Part shown: one piece after another, positions 7,760 to 15,988 of the stretch
Layout of the letters: each line of letters begins with the position of its first letter
Position numbering within the stretch: the stretch's first letter is position 1
Assembly: GCA_937974195.1 (NCBI GenBank)
Contig: CALJIC010000349.1
Coordinates: 6,836 to 70,835 of the forward strand
Direction: 5' to 3'
DNA: 64,000 nucleotides
From: an uncultured Roseiflexaceae bacterium
GTDB taxonomy: Bacteria; Chloroflexota; Chloroflexia; Chloroflexales; Roseiflexaceae
The notes under the pieces: model-generated
What the model was told of the DNA's origin: nothing
Seen by the model: only the letters and a program-made list of their open reading frames with translations
The model's database searches: none
Made by a program: the position numbers and the translations under genes

Positions 7760-8638
7760 TCAGGACAGCCGCGCGCGCAGGTCGACGGAGGCGGCGTAGG
7801 CGAGCACGCCGATCAGCGCGGCGCTGAGCACGAGGTAGCCCTGGGCCCAGGGGCGCGGCCTGCGCCCGGCGGTCAGGCGGCCGAAGGCCCAGGCGAGCGC
7901 GGCGACGAGTAGCGGCGGGAGCGGCACGAGCCAGATGGCCGGCGAGCCATCCTCGGACGCCGCCGGCAGCAGGCCGAGCAGCGGCAGCGCGGCCAGCAGC
8001 ACGAAGCCGAGCGATCGCAGCCGCAGCCCGATCGCCAGCAGGTCGCCGCCCGGCAGGGGCGCCCCTGGCCCGCCCACGGCGAACGGGCCGAGCTCGAGCA
8101 GCGGCGGGAGCGCGAGCAGCAGCGCCGCGGCGCCGATCAGGTAGAGCGCCCAGGCGAGCTGCGGCGCGGCCTCGTCGGGGCCCGCGGCGATCGCGCCGAG
8201 CTCGAGCGAGCCGACGCTCTGGGCCAGGACCAGCGCGGCGCCGAGGAGCGGGGGGTAGCCGTTGAGCGCCGCCGCCAGCCGTCGCACACCCCGAGCGGCC
8301 AACTCCTCAGCGCGCAGGTCGCGGGCCGCCACGAGCAGCCGCGGGCACTCGAGCAGCGCCACGATCACCACCATGTCCACCGGCCGGCCGAAGGCCGCGG
8401 CGTACGGCAGTGGAAGCAGCGCCAGCGCGAGCCAGGGGGCCGCCAGGCCGAGGACCCCCTGCCAGCGAGCGACGCCCCCCGCAGACGCCGGCCGCTCGCC
8501 GGCGCCCTCCCCTCCCGCGGAGCGGCGGACGAGCAGGCCGGCCGCCCACAGGGCCGCGAAGGCCGCGAGGCCGCCCGGGTAGAGCAGAAGCCGGGCCCAG
8601 GCGCGGCCGAGCAGCGCCAGCAGCTCAGCGATCGTCAC
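7760..8638 (-). CDS. Multi-pass membrane protein, faintly complex-I/hydrogenase NuoH/HyfC-like
   Basis: About 292 residues with eight or so hydrophobic segments. It begins VTIAELLALLGRAW at a GTG codon that lies 14 bp inside the upstream gene, so the two are coupled. The LLLYPGG opening, the internal LPYAAAFGRPVDM and ECPRLLVAARDLR segments, and its pairing with a longer antiporter-like protein recall subunit 1 of complex I-like membrane arms. The quinone-site charged residues typical of NuoH cannot be identified. No other complex I subunit is nearby. The longer frame to 8782 is an out-of-context Arg/Gly-rich extension and was rejected. Confidence 0.6.
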   Translation of the reverse strand: MTIAELLALLGRAWARLLLYPGGLAAFAALWAAGLLVRRSAGGEGAGERPASAGGVARWQGVLGLAAPWLALALLPLPYAAAFGRPVDMVVIVALLECPRLLVAARDLRAEELAARGVRRLAAALNGYPPLLGAALVLAQSVGSLELGAIAAGPDEAAPQLAWALYLIGAAALLLALPPLLELGPFAVGGPGAPLPGGDLLAIGLRLRSLGFVLLAALPLLGLLPAASEDGSPAIWLVPLPPLLVAALAWAFGRLTAGRRPRPWAQGYLVLSAALIGVLAYAASVDLRARLS

Positions 8639-10295
8639 CCGGGGCCTCCTCGCGGCGCGCCCGCGCGCCAAGCCAGGGCACCTCGTCGCGCAGGAGGGAC
8701 AGAACGGCGCGCGGGCGCGCCCGCCCCTCGGAGCGAGCGCCCGTCTCCTGCTGCGCCGCCCCAGGCCCCCCGGCCGCCCCATCTCCCGCCCCGAGCTCGT
8801 CGCGCAGCCGGAGCGCCAGGTAGGCCAGCGCGCTCAGAATGAGCATCAGCGCCGCGACGGCGATCGAGGGCAGGGCGGTCACGCCCCGGCGGGCCGAGTC
8901 CACCGCGGCCAGCCCGACCCACGGCCAGATGTTGACGTCGCCGAAGACGCTCAGGCCGCCCTGCAGCTGCTCGATCGCCGGCTGGATCAGCGCCAGGACG
9001 ACCACCGGCGCGAGCACGCCCAGGAGCAGGCTGGCGGCGCTGGCGATGAGCGTGGCGCGCCCCGCGCTGCGCCAGGAGCTGTCCAGCACGCACGCGCCGG
9101 CGCCGGCCGCCGCGGCGAGCCAGGCGACGGCTGCGAGCAGCGAGACTCCGCCGGCCACGCCGGCGCCGACGAGCATCCAGCACGCGACGAACGGCGCCGC
9201 GAAGGGGACGGCCGGCGTGAGCAGCCAGGGCGCCGCGGACCGGGCCAGGGCGAGCATCGACTCGGCTGCTGGCGCCTCGCCGGGGCTGCTGTCGCCGGTC
9301 CCCTGGGGCGCGTCGGGCTGCGCCGCTCCGCCGGCTGCCGCCTCTCTGTCCGCCGCGCTCATCACCACGAAGGTGAGCGTCGCGTAGCACCCGGCCGCCA
9401 GCCCGGCCCCCGTGCTGAGGCCGAATCCCGCCAGGCCGAGGCCCAGCAGGCTGAGGGCGACCAGCCGGTATCTGCGGCCGGGGAGATCGCTCGTCAGCGC
9501 CGCAGCGCTGGTCCACAGCCCGGCCCCGCCGCCCAGCAGCAGCGCCGCGAACGACCAGCCCTCGTTCCAGGGGCCCAGGCTGTACAGCCGCGCCAGAGGA
9601 TAGAGCCAGGCGATGCGGAGGGCCAGGAACGGCCAGTCCCGAAGGGCGTCTGAGGGGCGAGGATCTGCGCCCGCGCCAGCCGCGCGCTGGCCGTCGTCGA
9701 GCGGGAGCAGCGGCACGGCGGCGGCGAGCAGCACGAACCAGAAGACGAACCCGTCGAGCGCCGCGCCCGCGGCCGGGTCGTCGTAGCGCAGGCCGCCGCG
9801 CAGCGCCAGCGCGCCGTACCCGACGGCGAGGAGCGTCGCCGGGAGCAGGTGCAGCGCGCGCGGGGCCAGTGTGGCCGCCGAGGCGCCCGCGTGCCGCCCC
9901 GCCGCGCGAGCCAGCTCACGCAGGGCGCGTCGCCCAGACGGGGCCGCTGCGGGCGGGGCCTCCGCCGCGCCGGAGGGGCGTCGGGGCAGCGACAGGAGCG
10001 CGACGCCTATGTAGGCGGCGGCGATGATCGGGGTGAGCGACGTCAGATAGGCGATGGCGAGCAGGCCCGCGGCGAGGAGCGCGCGCCGGAAGGCAGGCGC
10101 GGCGCGCCCGATGACTGTCAGAGCCAGCCCGGCGAAGGTGGCGAACGCGAAGAACGTGCCCAGCGCGTCCACGACGATGGCCGGGGGCAGGGCGAGCGGC
10201 GCCCGCCGCGCCGCCCAGAGCAGGGCCAGCGCGCCAAGTGCGGCGGCGAGCGGCGCGGCGCTCTGCTTGAGATTGAGGCCCTGAAGGGAGTTCAT
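8625..10295 (-). CDS. Large multi-pass membrane protein, faintly NuoL/M/N antiporter-like
   Basis: A 556-residue protein with roughly twelve to fourteen hydrophobic segments, starting MNSLQGLNLKQSAAPL. A central stretch, YSLGPWNEGWSFAALLLGGG followed by AGLWTSAAALTSDLPGRR, resembles the core helices of antiporter-like complex I/Mrp subunits. The canonical helix lysines and glutamate are not evident. Long Ala/Pro/Gly-rich polar loops (around residues 105-130, 315-345 and the C-terminal 60) are unusual. It overlaps the downstream NuoH-like gene by 14 bp and has a good promoter 43 bp upstream. Function is unknown; a divergent ion or quinone module is one possibility. Confidence 0.6.
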   Translation of the reverse strand: MNSLQGLNLKQSAAPLAAALGALALLWAARRAPLALPPAIVVDALGTFFAFATFAGLALTVIGRAAPAFRRALLAAGLLAIAYLTSLTPIIAAAYIGVALLSLPRRPSGAAEAPPAAAPSGRRALRELARAAGRHAGASAATLAPRALHLLPATLLAVGYGALALRGGLRYDDPAAGAALDGFVFWFVLLAAAVPLLPLDDGQRAAGAGADPRPSDALRDWPFLALRIAWLYPLARLYSLGPWNEGWSFAALLLGGGAGLWTSAAALTSDLPGRRYRLVALSLLGLGLAGFGLSTGAGLAAGCYATLTFVVMSAADREAAAGGAAQPDAPQGTGDSSPGEAPAAESMLALARSAAPWLLTPAVPFAAPFVACWMLVGAGVAGGVSLLAAVAWLAAAAGAGACVLDSSWRSAGRATLIASAASLLLGVLAPVVVLALIQPAIEQLQGGLSVFGDVNIWPWVGLAAVDSARRGVTALPSIAVAALMLILSALAYLALRLRDELGAGDGAAGGPGAAQQETGARSEGRARPRAVLSLLRDEVPWLGARARREEAPGDDR

Positions 10296-10337
10296 CAGCG
10301 ACCCGGCTATCGTGTGCGCTCAGAGCAGGCGGCAGCG

Positions 10338-10366
10338 ATGATAGCCGGAAGCGCCCCGCATGTCAA
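10338..10366 (-). promoter_or_regulatory. Promoter, TTGACA-17-TATCAT
   Basis: On the minus strand TTGACA (10361-10366) and TATCAT (10338-10343) are 17 bases apart, 43 bases before the antiporter-like gene start. Confidence 0.75.
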
Positions 10367-10403
10367 TGGGAGAAGAGGGCGAGGCCACCGCGTACGTCTG
10401 CCG

Positions 10404-10736
10404 CTACATGTCCATCTGGCGGTTCGGCTGCATCATCTCGCGGCTGGCCTGGTTGGCCTCCTCCATCAGGTTCCGCGCGGTCTGGTCGGCCTCGTCGAAG
10501 GCGCGCCGCGCCTTGCCCATCGCGTCCCCCTGGCCCGGCCGCAGCAGCCCGTGGTACAGGCCGAGCAGCAGGAACGTCGGCGGCCACTTGCCGACGAAGT
10601 CGGCGAGGTTCTTCCGCCCGGCGAGCTGGAACAGCGCCGAGGCCGCGATCGAGCCGACGCCCAGCGTGTACCAGACCCGGCTCGGCACCGAGTCGAGCAG
10701 CTCGAACACCGCGTTCTGCGGGCTCTGGTTCGTCAT
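10404..10736 (-). CDS. Small membrane protein, unknown
   Basis: A 110-residue protein starting MTNQSPQNAVFELLDSVPSR. Two hydrophobic segments (VWYTLGVGSIAASALFQLAG and WPPTFLLLGLYHGLL) are joined by a short polar turn. They are followed by a charged, probably coiled C-terminal helix of about 45 residues ending MQPNRQMDM. No enzyme motif is present. It is a typical small conserved-type membrane protein, possibly stress related, but no family could be named. It sits alone between the antiporter-like pair and a GNAT gene on the same strand. Confidence 0.6.
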   Translation of the reverse strand: MTNQSPQNAVFELLDSVPSRVWYTLGVGSIAASALFQLAGRKNLADFVGKWPPTFLLLGLYHGLLRPGQGDAMGKARRAFDEADQTARNLMEEANQASREMMQPNRQMDM

Positions 10737-10878
10737 CGCACGTGCCCTCCTCCAGACGATAGCGCGGCCGCGCCGCCACGCCGATGCGCCGGTGTCGGCA
10801 GGATACGTGCCATTGCACGCCGCGCGAGCGGGCGCGGGCGGCGCGGTTGGCCGCGGCGTCTGGGTGAGGGGTGTGGCC

Positions 10879-11424
10879 TCAGGCCGGGGAAGGGTGGTCG
10901 GGCGGTGCGGCGCTTCCCGCGCCGAGCGGGCGCTGCATCAGGACGCTGTCCAGCCAGCGGCCGAACTTGAAGCCGATCCCCGCCAGCGTGCCGGCGTGCG
11001 TGAAGCCGAGCGCGCGGTGGAGCGCGATCGAGGCCACGTTCGCGCTATCGCCAATCACGGCCACCATCTGGCGGTAGCCGCGCTGCGTCGCCTCCTCGAT
11101 CAGCGTCGCCAGCAGCGTGCGCGCGATGCCCCGGCGCTGGTAGTTGCTCGCGACATAGATCGAGTCCTCGACGACGTAGCGGTAGCCGGCGCGCGGGCGG
11201 TACGGGCCGCAGTAGCAGTAGCCGGCCACCGCGCCGTCGACTTCGGCCACCAGGTAGGGGAATCCGCGCTCGAGCAGCCCTTCCACCCGCCGGCGCATCT
11301 CGTCGAGGTCCGGCGGCTCGTACTCCCACGAGGCTGTGCCGTGGAGCACGCTGTGCGCATAGATCGCGTGGATCGCGGGGATGTCGGCGGGGCGGACGTG
11401 GCGAACGGTGAGTTGAGCTGTCAC
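10879..11424 (-). CDS. GNAT acetyltransferase, phosphinothricin/methionine sulfoximine type
   Basis: A 181-residue protein. VRHVRPADIPAIHAIYAHSV, GTASWEYEPPDLDEM and YVVEDSIYVASNYQRRGIAR fit the PAT/MnaT (YncA) branch of GNAT enzymes. The acetyl-CoA loop is QRRGIAR, and the signature tail GFTHAGTLAGIGFKFGRWLD is almost family-diagnostic. Known members N-acetylate phosphinothricin, methionine sulfoximine or related amino-acid analogues, giving resistance or detoxification. The true substrate here is inferred only. No amino-acid analogue pathway is adjacent. Confidence 0.88.
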   Translation of the reverse strand: MTAQLTVRHVRPADIPAIHAIYAHSVLHGTASWEYEPPDLDEMRRRVEGLLERGFPYLVAEVDGAVAGYCYCGPYRPRAGYRYVVEDSIYVASNYQRRGIARTLLATLIEEATQRGYRQMVAVIGDSANVASIALHRALGFTHAGTLAGIGFKFGRWLDSVLMQRPLGAGSAAPPDHPSPA

Positions 11425-11552
11425 CCTGCAAACTCCTCTGGATCAAAAAGAGGGATGCGCCGGTAGCAACGCTGCCAGCACACCCCACGGCGGGACCAGA
11501 GACGCTCGGAGACACGCCCAGGCGGCGCAGCCCCAGCGCGTCTCCGAGGTAT

Positions 11553-11840
11553 TTAGTAGCGGCTGCGCGGCGGCGGGCGCCGGCCTCCGCCGCGCTCCTT
11601 CTCCTCCGCCTCATTGACCCGCAGCTGGCGGCCCTCGATCTCGAGGCCGTCCACGGCCCGGATCACCGCGTTGACATCGTCGGTCTCCAGCTCGACGAAG
11701 CCGAACCCGCGCGAGCGGCCCGTGTCGCGGTCCGTGATCACCCGTGCGCTCTGCACCTCGGCGTGGGATGCGAAGAGCTGCTCCAGCGTCAGATCGTTCA
11801 CGCTCCAGGGCAGGTTCCCGACGAACAGCTTGACGTACAT
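11553..11840 (-). CDS. Single-RRM RNA-binding protein
   Basis: A 95-residue protein made of one RNA recognition motif: RNP2 KLFVGNLP near the N-terminus and RNP1 RGFGFVEL about 40 residues later. A short Arg/Gly-rich tail follows (ERGGGRRPPPRSRY). The aromatic residues at the RNP positions that stack on RNA bases are present. The start at 11840 (MYVKLFVGN) is preceded by GGAGAGAG. Small RRM proteins of this type occur in cyanobacteria and Chloroflexota and are often cold or stress responsive; they bind single-stranded RNA in the cytoplasm. A second RRM gene lies about 100 bp upstream on the same strand. Confidence 0.9.
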   Translation of the reverse strand: MYVKLFVGNLPWSVNDLTLEQLFASHAEVQSARVITDRDTGRSRGFGFVELETDDVNAVIRAVDGLEIEGRQLRVNEAEEKERGGGRRPPPRSRY

Positions 11841-11944
11841 TGTGACTCTCTCCAATCATCGCGCATACGCGCGCCTACACCCGACACGCCCCTGCCCGCG
11901 AGGGGAGGAGCTGCGTACAATCGGACAGTGGCTTCACCTGGGCG

Positions 11945-12232
11945 CTACCAGGAGCCGCGGCGGTTGCGGTTGCCCCGGCGCCGGCTGTCGTCGGCGGGCC
12001 GCGCCTCGTTCAGCCGGAGCGTCTGGCCCATCAGCTCTTGGCCGGCCAGCCCTGAGATCGCCGCCATCCCCGCGTCGCGCGAGACCATCTCGACGAAGCC
12101 GAAGCCGCGCGAGGCGCCGCTGAAGCGGTCGCGCACGACCGTCACGGAGCGAATCTTCCCATACTGCTCGAATATCCGCTGGAGGTCCTCCTCCATCGCA
12201 TCGCTCGCGAGATTGCCGACGAAGATGTTCAT
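11945..12232 (-). CDS. Single-RRM RNA-binding protein (second copy)
   Basis: A 95-residue protein, a divergent paralogue of its downstream neighbour. RNP2 is NIFVGNLA and RNP1 is RGFGFVEM, with a basic tail RRRGNRNRRGSW. AGGAGG sits just before the ATG. The two copies share the RRM core but differ in loops and tail, so they probably bind different RNAs or respond to different signals. The gene-free 317 bp upstream could hold a long leader, as seen for cold-induced RRM genes elsewhere; that is inference. Confidence 0.9.
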   Translation of the reverse strand: MNIFVGNLASDAMEEDLQRIFEQYGKIRSVTVVRDRFSGASRGFGFVEMVSRDAGMAAISGLAGQELMGQTLRLNEARPADDSRRRGNRNRRGSW

Positions 12233-12549
12233 TAGGGCCTCCTATCACGTATGAACAGGCTAGCGCAAGTCGGCGTGCTACGCAGCAGCTGCGTCCGCCG
12301 GTGCAGCCGCCGTGGCAGTACTCCGGCGCGGAGATCGTTCGAGCAGGCCGTACGAGTGGCGCCTGTGAGGATTAGCAGCGGCCGTTCCTCTTCTATCACG
12401 AACCGCTTGATCGAAACCAGGCGCTCAGTGATGTGAGTCGAGCGAGGAGCTCGAGGCGAGTCAAGTCAGGACGAGAGGATGATGCGTCTGGTAGTATACC
12501 ATGCGGGGCAGATGATGTCTATGAAGCTTTTGCGGCCGGAGGATCAGCG
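12233..12549. other. Gene-free stretch between divergent genes
   Basis: 317 bp between the upstream RRM gene and the kinase-like gene. It has a palindromic GGTAGTATACC around 12490 with -10-like sequences on both strands, and a purine-rich stretch before the GTG at 12550. No conserved ORF or clear RNA structure was found. Confidence 0.5.
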
Positions 12550-13422
12550 GTGACGCAGCAGCCGACCGATGAGGTCCTGGAGTGGTTCGGAGTCCGCGTT
12601 GTTGCGCCGCTGGGCGGAAGGCTCAACCAGCACTGGCTGGTCGAGTCGCGCGGCGAGCCGCTCGTCCTGCGCCGCTGGTCGCAGCCGCCCGACGAGATCG
12701 ACTACGAGCTGCGCCTGCTGGCTCGCCTCGCGGCGCTGGGGTGGCCGGTGGCGCCGGCGCTCGCCGGGCCGGTCGAGCTGGCCGGCCAGCGCTGGAGCCT
12801 CGCCCCGTACCTCCCCGGCGACCCGCCGTTGCTCGAGGGCCCGGCCGCTGAGCAGCACGCCCGCGGGCGGCTCCTCGCGACGCTGCACGCCGACCTGGCC
12901 CGGCTCGACGGGTTTGGCCAGCGCGGCGCGTGGCGGCGGTGCGAGGAGATCCTCGGCGACGAGGCGCTGGACCAGGCCCTCGCCGATCACGAGCGGGCGC
13001 GGCCGGAGGAGGTCCGCGTCCTGCGCTGGCACCTCGAGCGGGCCCGCGAGCGGGTCGCCGGGATCCCGCTGCGCGCCCGGCCCGGCATCGTCGTCCACGG
13101 CGACTTCACGCCCTGGAACCTGCGCTTCAAAGGCGGGCGCCTCTCCGGCATCCTCGACTTCGAGCTCGCCCACTGGGACCACCGCGTCGGCGACTTCGCG
13201 CTCGCGTGGCGCGGCAAGTACGACGCGGTGATCCACGGCTACGCCTCGGTGTCGCCGCTCGAGCCGGAGGAGTGGGCGCTCATCACGCCGCTCTGGTGGG
13301 CGAGCCTGATCGATGCCGCCTGCCGCCACCTGCGCAGCGGGACGCGCGACGACGGCTGGATCATGAAGAAGCTCCTGCAGCGCTCGCCGCTGATGGGCCC
13401 GGACGCGGAGGAGTTCCGCTAG
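12550..13422 (+). CDS. APH-fold phosphotransferase
   Basis: A 290-residue protein of the aminoglycoside phosphotransferase/choline kinase fold. An N-terminal lobe with the ATP-lysine region precedes the Brenner motif VVHGDFTPWNLRF (catalytic D, Mg-binding N). The DFE motif follows as GILDFELAHWDHRVGDFALA. The family phosphorylates small hydroxyl compounds such as antibiotics, choline, homoserine or sugars; the substrate is unknown and resistance should not be assumed. The GTG start at 12550 follows GGAGG; the longer frame from 12433 reads through promoter-like DNA. The methyltransferase gene follows after 36 bp and is probably co-transcribed. Confidence 0.85.
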   Translation: MTQQPTDEVLEWFGVRVVAPLGGRLNQHWLVESRGEPLVLRRWSQPPDEIDYELRLLARLAALGWPVAPALAGPVELAGQRWSLAPYLPGDPPLLEGPAAEQHARGRLLATLHADLARLDGFGQRGAWRRCEEILGDEALDQALADHERARPEEVRVLRWHLERARERVAGIPLRARPGIVVHGDFTPWNLRFKGGRLSGILDFELAHWDHRVGDFALAWRGKYDAVIHGYASVSPLEPEEWALITPLWWASLIDAACRHLRSGTRDDGWIMKKLLQRSPLMGPDAEEFR

Positions 13423-13458
13423 GCGCCGCCCGGCGGCTGCGGAGGACGCGAGAGGCAC

Positions 13459-14166
13459 ATGCAACCACCGAAGGACACGGAGCGCACGCTCCGCACCACC
13501 GCCGGGGAGTTCCCGCTGCACGAGTATCGCCTGCGGCTGGCCGGGCGCGAGTGGAGCATCCTGCACACCGGCGCGGTCCTGACGCTCGCCGACGAGGCGC
13601 GCTTCTTCCGCGAGCTGCGCGACCGGCTGCCCTACGGGGTGGCCCTCTGGCCGGCGGCGATCGCCCTCGCCCACGATGTGGCCTCCCGCCCCGACGCGTT
13701 CCGCGGCCGGCGGGTGCTGGAGCTCGGCGCCGGCACCGGCCTGCCCGGAATCGTCGCCGCGTCGCTCGGCGGCCAGGTGGTCCAGACCGACCGTCACGAG
13801 CTGGCGCTGGCGGTCTGCAGGCGCAACGGCGAGCGCAACGGCCTCGCGGCGATCGAGTACCGCCTGGCGGACTGGACCGACTGGAGCGACGACGGGCGCT
13901 ACGACTGGATCCTCGGCTCGGACATTCTCTACGGCGAGATTCTGCACCCTCACCTGCGCCGGATCTTCGAGGCCAACCTCGCGCCGGGCGGGCGGGTGCT
14001 GCTCGCGGACCCCTTCCGCGCCGTGAGCCTGCGGCTGCTGGAGGAGCTGGAGGCCGCCGGCTGGACGATCGCGCTGAGCAAGTGGACCGTCGGGGAGCAG
14101 GAGGAGCCGCGCTCGATCGGCGTCTTCGAGCTGGCGCCGCCTGGCGAAGAGCGGCCGGCCTCCTGA
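13459..14166 (+). CDS. Class I SAM methyltransferase (lysine methyltransferase-like)
   Basis: A 235-residue protein. The SAM-binding motif I is VLELGAGTGLPGIVA, preceded by GVALWPAAIALAHDV. Motif II/post-I ends in the acidic QTDRHE, and YDWILGSDILYGE matches the D-x-x-Y-like post-III signature of the METTL21/Nnt1-type small-molecule or lysine methyltransferases. It transfers a methyl group from SAM to protein lysine or another acceptor; the target is unknown. It lies in the same orientation as the phosphotransferase gene and is convergent with the XPB gene, 38 bp away. Confidence 0.85.
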   Translation: MQPPKDTERTLRTTAGEFPLHEYRLRLAGREWSILHTGAVLTLADEARFFRELRDRLPYGVALWPAAIALAHDVASRPDAFRGRRVLELGAGTGLPGIVAASLGGQVVQTDRHELALAVCRRNGERNGLAAIEYRLADWTDWSDDGRYDWILGSDILYGEILHPHLRRIFEANLAPGGRVLLADPFRAVSLRLLEELEAAGWTIALSKWTVGEQEEPRSIGVFELAPPGEERPAS

Positions 14167-14204
14167 GTGCCGCTCAGAGCGGCGAGGCCGCCACCCGGGC
14201 GCGC

Positions 14205-15884
14205 CTACCGCGCCCGCAGGATCTCATCCGCCTCCCAGATCCGGTACGAGTACCCCTGCTCGGCCAGGAACAGCTGCCGGTTGTGGGCGAAGTCCAGCTC
14301 GCTCGTATCGCGGGTGACGAGCGTGTAGAAGTGCGCCTGCCGCCCGTCCGCCTTCGGACGCAGGATGCGCCCCAGCCGCTGCGCCTCCTCCTGGCGGCTG
14401 CCGAAGGTCCCCGAGACCTGGATGAGCAGCTCGGCGTCCGGCAGGTCCAGCGCGAAGTTCCCGACTTTCGAGATGATCAGCAGGCTCTCCTCGCCGCTGC
14501 GGAAGGCGTCGAACAGCCGCTCCCGCTCGCGCTGCGGCGTCCTGCCGGTGATCAGCGGCGCGGCCAGGTTGTCGGCGATGTACTGGAGCTGCCCCAGGTA
14601 CTGCCCGATCACCAGCGTCGGCGCGCCGGGGTGCATATCGAGCAGCGCCCGCACCAGCTTCAGCTTGCGCGGGTTCTCGGCGGCGATGCGGTGCTGGTCG
14701 CGCGGCTCGGCCAGCGCGTAGGCCATGCGCTCCTCATCTGGCAGGCTCACCCGCACCTCGTTGCAGCTCGCCTCGGCGATCCAGCCCCGCGCCTCCAGGT
14801 CGCGCCACGGCACGTCGTACTTCTTCGGCCCGATCAGCGCGAACACGTCCCCCTCGCGCCCGTCCTCCCGCACCAGCGTCGCGGTCAGCCCGAGCCGCCG
14901 GCGGGCCTGGATCTCGGCCGTGGCGCGGAACACCGGCGCCGGCAGCAGGTGGACCTCGTCGTACACGATCAGCCCCCACTCGCGCTCGCTGAACAGGCGC
15001 AGGTGCGGGAAGTCGCCGTCCTTCTCGGTGCGGTGGGTCAGCATCTGGTAGGTCGCCACGGTCACCGGCGCGATGCCTTTGGCGCCGCCGGTGTACTCCG
15101 AGACCTGCTCCGGGGCCAGATCGGTGCGCGCCAGCAGCTCGCGCCGCCACTGGTTCACCGAGGTGCGGTTGGTGGTGAGGATGAGCGTGCTCTGCCCGAC
15201 GAGCGCCATCGCGGCGATGCCGACGATCGTCTTGCCGGAGCCGGGCGGCAGCACCACCACCCCCGAGCCGCCGCGCACATCGCCGCCGGCGTAGAACGCG
15301 TCGGCCGCCTCCTGCTGGTAGTCGCGGATGTGGAAGCGGTCCAGGCGCAGCCCGATCGGCAGCTCCTCGCCCTCGACGTAGCCGGCCAGGTCCTCGGCCG
15401 GCCAGCCCACCGCCACCAGGGCCTGCTTGAGCAGACCGCGGTTGGCCGGCGGCACCGCGCGCCCCAGCGCGCCGCGCGGCGGTCCCAGCAGCGGCGCGAT
15501 CTCCCGCCTGCGCGCCAGCTCGGCCAGCAGCGCCGGCTCGAACGACGCCAGGCGCAGCTCGCCCTCCTGCATCACCAGCTTGAGCCGCCCCCAGCGCCCC
15601 GCCAGCTCGTGGATGTCGGCGATGATATTGGCGGGCACCGGGTACTTGGCGAAGGCCCGCAGCCGCGCGACCATCTCGTCGGCGCTCAGCCCGGCGGAGG
15701 CCGCGTTCCACAGCGAGAGGGGTGTGATGCGGTAGGTGTGGATGTACTCGGGGCTCTTCTCCAGCTCCGCGAACGGCGCGATCGCGTCCCTGGCGGCGGC
15801 GAAGCGCTCGCTCTGCGTCTCGAGCAGCAGCGTCCGGTCGCTCTGGACGATCAGCGGGTTCGCGGGCGTGTACTCAGTCATCAT
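14205..15884 (-). CDS. XPB/Rad25-type DNA repair helicase
   Basis: About 559 residues. An N-terminal damage-recognition region is followed by two RecA-like helicase domains. Visible motifs: Walker A VLPPGSGKTIVG, DEVH box YDEVHLLPA, motif III LTATLVREDG which includes the XPB-specific RED element, and motif VI EAQRLGRILRPK. XPB is an ATP-dependent 3'-5' helicase that opens DNA in nucleotide excision repair and transcription in eukaryotes and archaea; a bacterial form occurs in several phyla. The nuclease partner Bax1 is not adjacent. The start is one of two consecutive ATGs (15884 or 15881) behind GAGGTG. Divergent from iolB. Confidence 0.92.
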   Translation of the reverse strand: MMTEYTPANPLIVQSDRTLLLETQSERFAAARDAIAPFAELEKSPEYIHTYRITPLSLWNAASAGLSADEMVARLRAFAKYPVPANIIADIHELAGRWGRLKLVMQEGELRLASFEPALLAELARRREIAPLLGPPRGALGRAVPPANRGLLKQALVAVGWPAEDLAGYVEGEELPIGLRLDRFHIRDYQQEAADAFYAGGDVRGGSGVVVLPPGSGKTIVGIAAMALVGQSTLILTTNRTSVNQWRRELLARTDLAPEQVSEYTGGAKGIAPVTVATYQMLTHRTEKDGDFPHLRLFSEREWGLIVYDEVHLLPAPVFRATAEIQARRRLGLTATLVREDGREGDVFALIGPKKYDVPWRDLEARGWIAEASCNEVRVSLPDEERMAYALAEPRDQHRIAAENPRKLKLVRALLDMHPGAPTLVIGQYLGQLQYIADNLAAPLITGRTPQRERERLFDAFRSGEESLLIISKVGNFALDLPDAELLIQVSGTFGSRQEEAQRLGRILRPKADGRQAHFYTLVTRDTSELDFAHNRQLFLAEQGYSYRIWEADEILRAR

Positions 15885-15918
15885 CACCTCGTCGCCTCTT
15901 CCCCCGGTTGCTCGCCGT

Positions 15919-15924
15919 ATTATA
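15919..15924 (-). promoter_or_regulatory. -10 box (TATAAT) for the XPB gene
   Basis: Consensus TATAAT on the minus strand, about 35 bases before the XPB start, facing away from the iolB -10 at 15946-15954. Confidence 0.5.
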
Positions 15925-15945
15925 CCGGTGCGCGCCTGCGCTTTG

Positions 15946-15954
15946 TGGTAAAGT
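15946..15954 (+). promoter_or_regulatory. Extended -10 (TGGTAAAGT) for iolB
   Basis: A TG-n-TAAAGT element 35 bases before the iolB start; it matches the recurrent TGGTA-type element of this window. No clear -35 box. Confidence 0.45.
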
Positions 15955-15988
15955 AGGCCCATCCACACGCAGCACTGGAAGGAGCCCA

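Noticed and set aside
12433..13422. Longer start for the kinase-like gene
   Set aside because: The extension runs through promoter-like DNA; the GTG at 12550 has a good ribosome binding site.
13459..14166. Antibiotic resistance unit with the upstream phosphotransferase
   Set aside because: The APH fold alone does not show antibiotic activity and there is no mobile context.
12930..15956. 1008-codon plus-strand frame
   Set aside because: Antisense to the XPB gene over much of its length and overlapping the kinase and methyltransferase genes out of frame; Arg/Ala-rich composition typical of shadow frames in GC-rich DNA.
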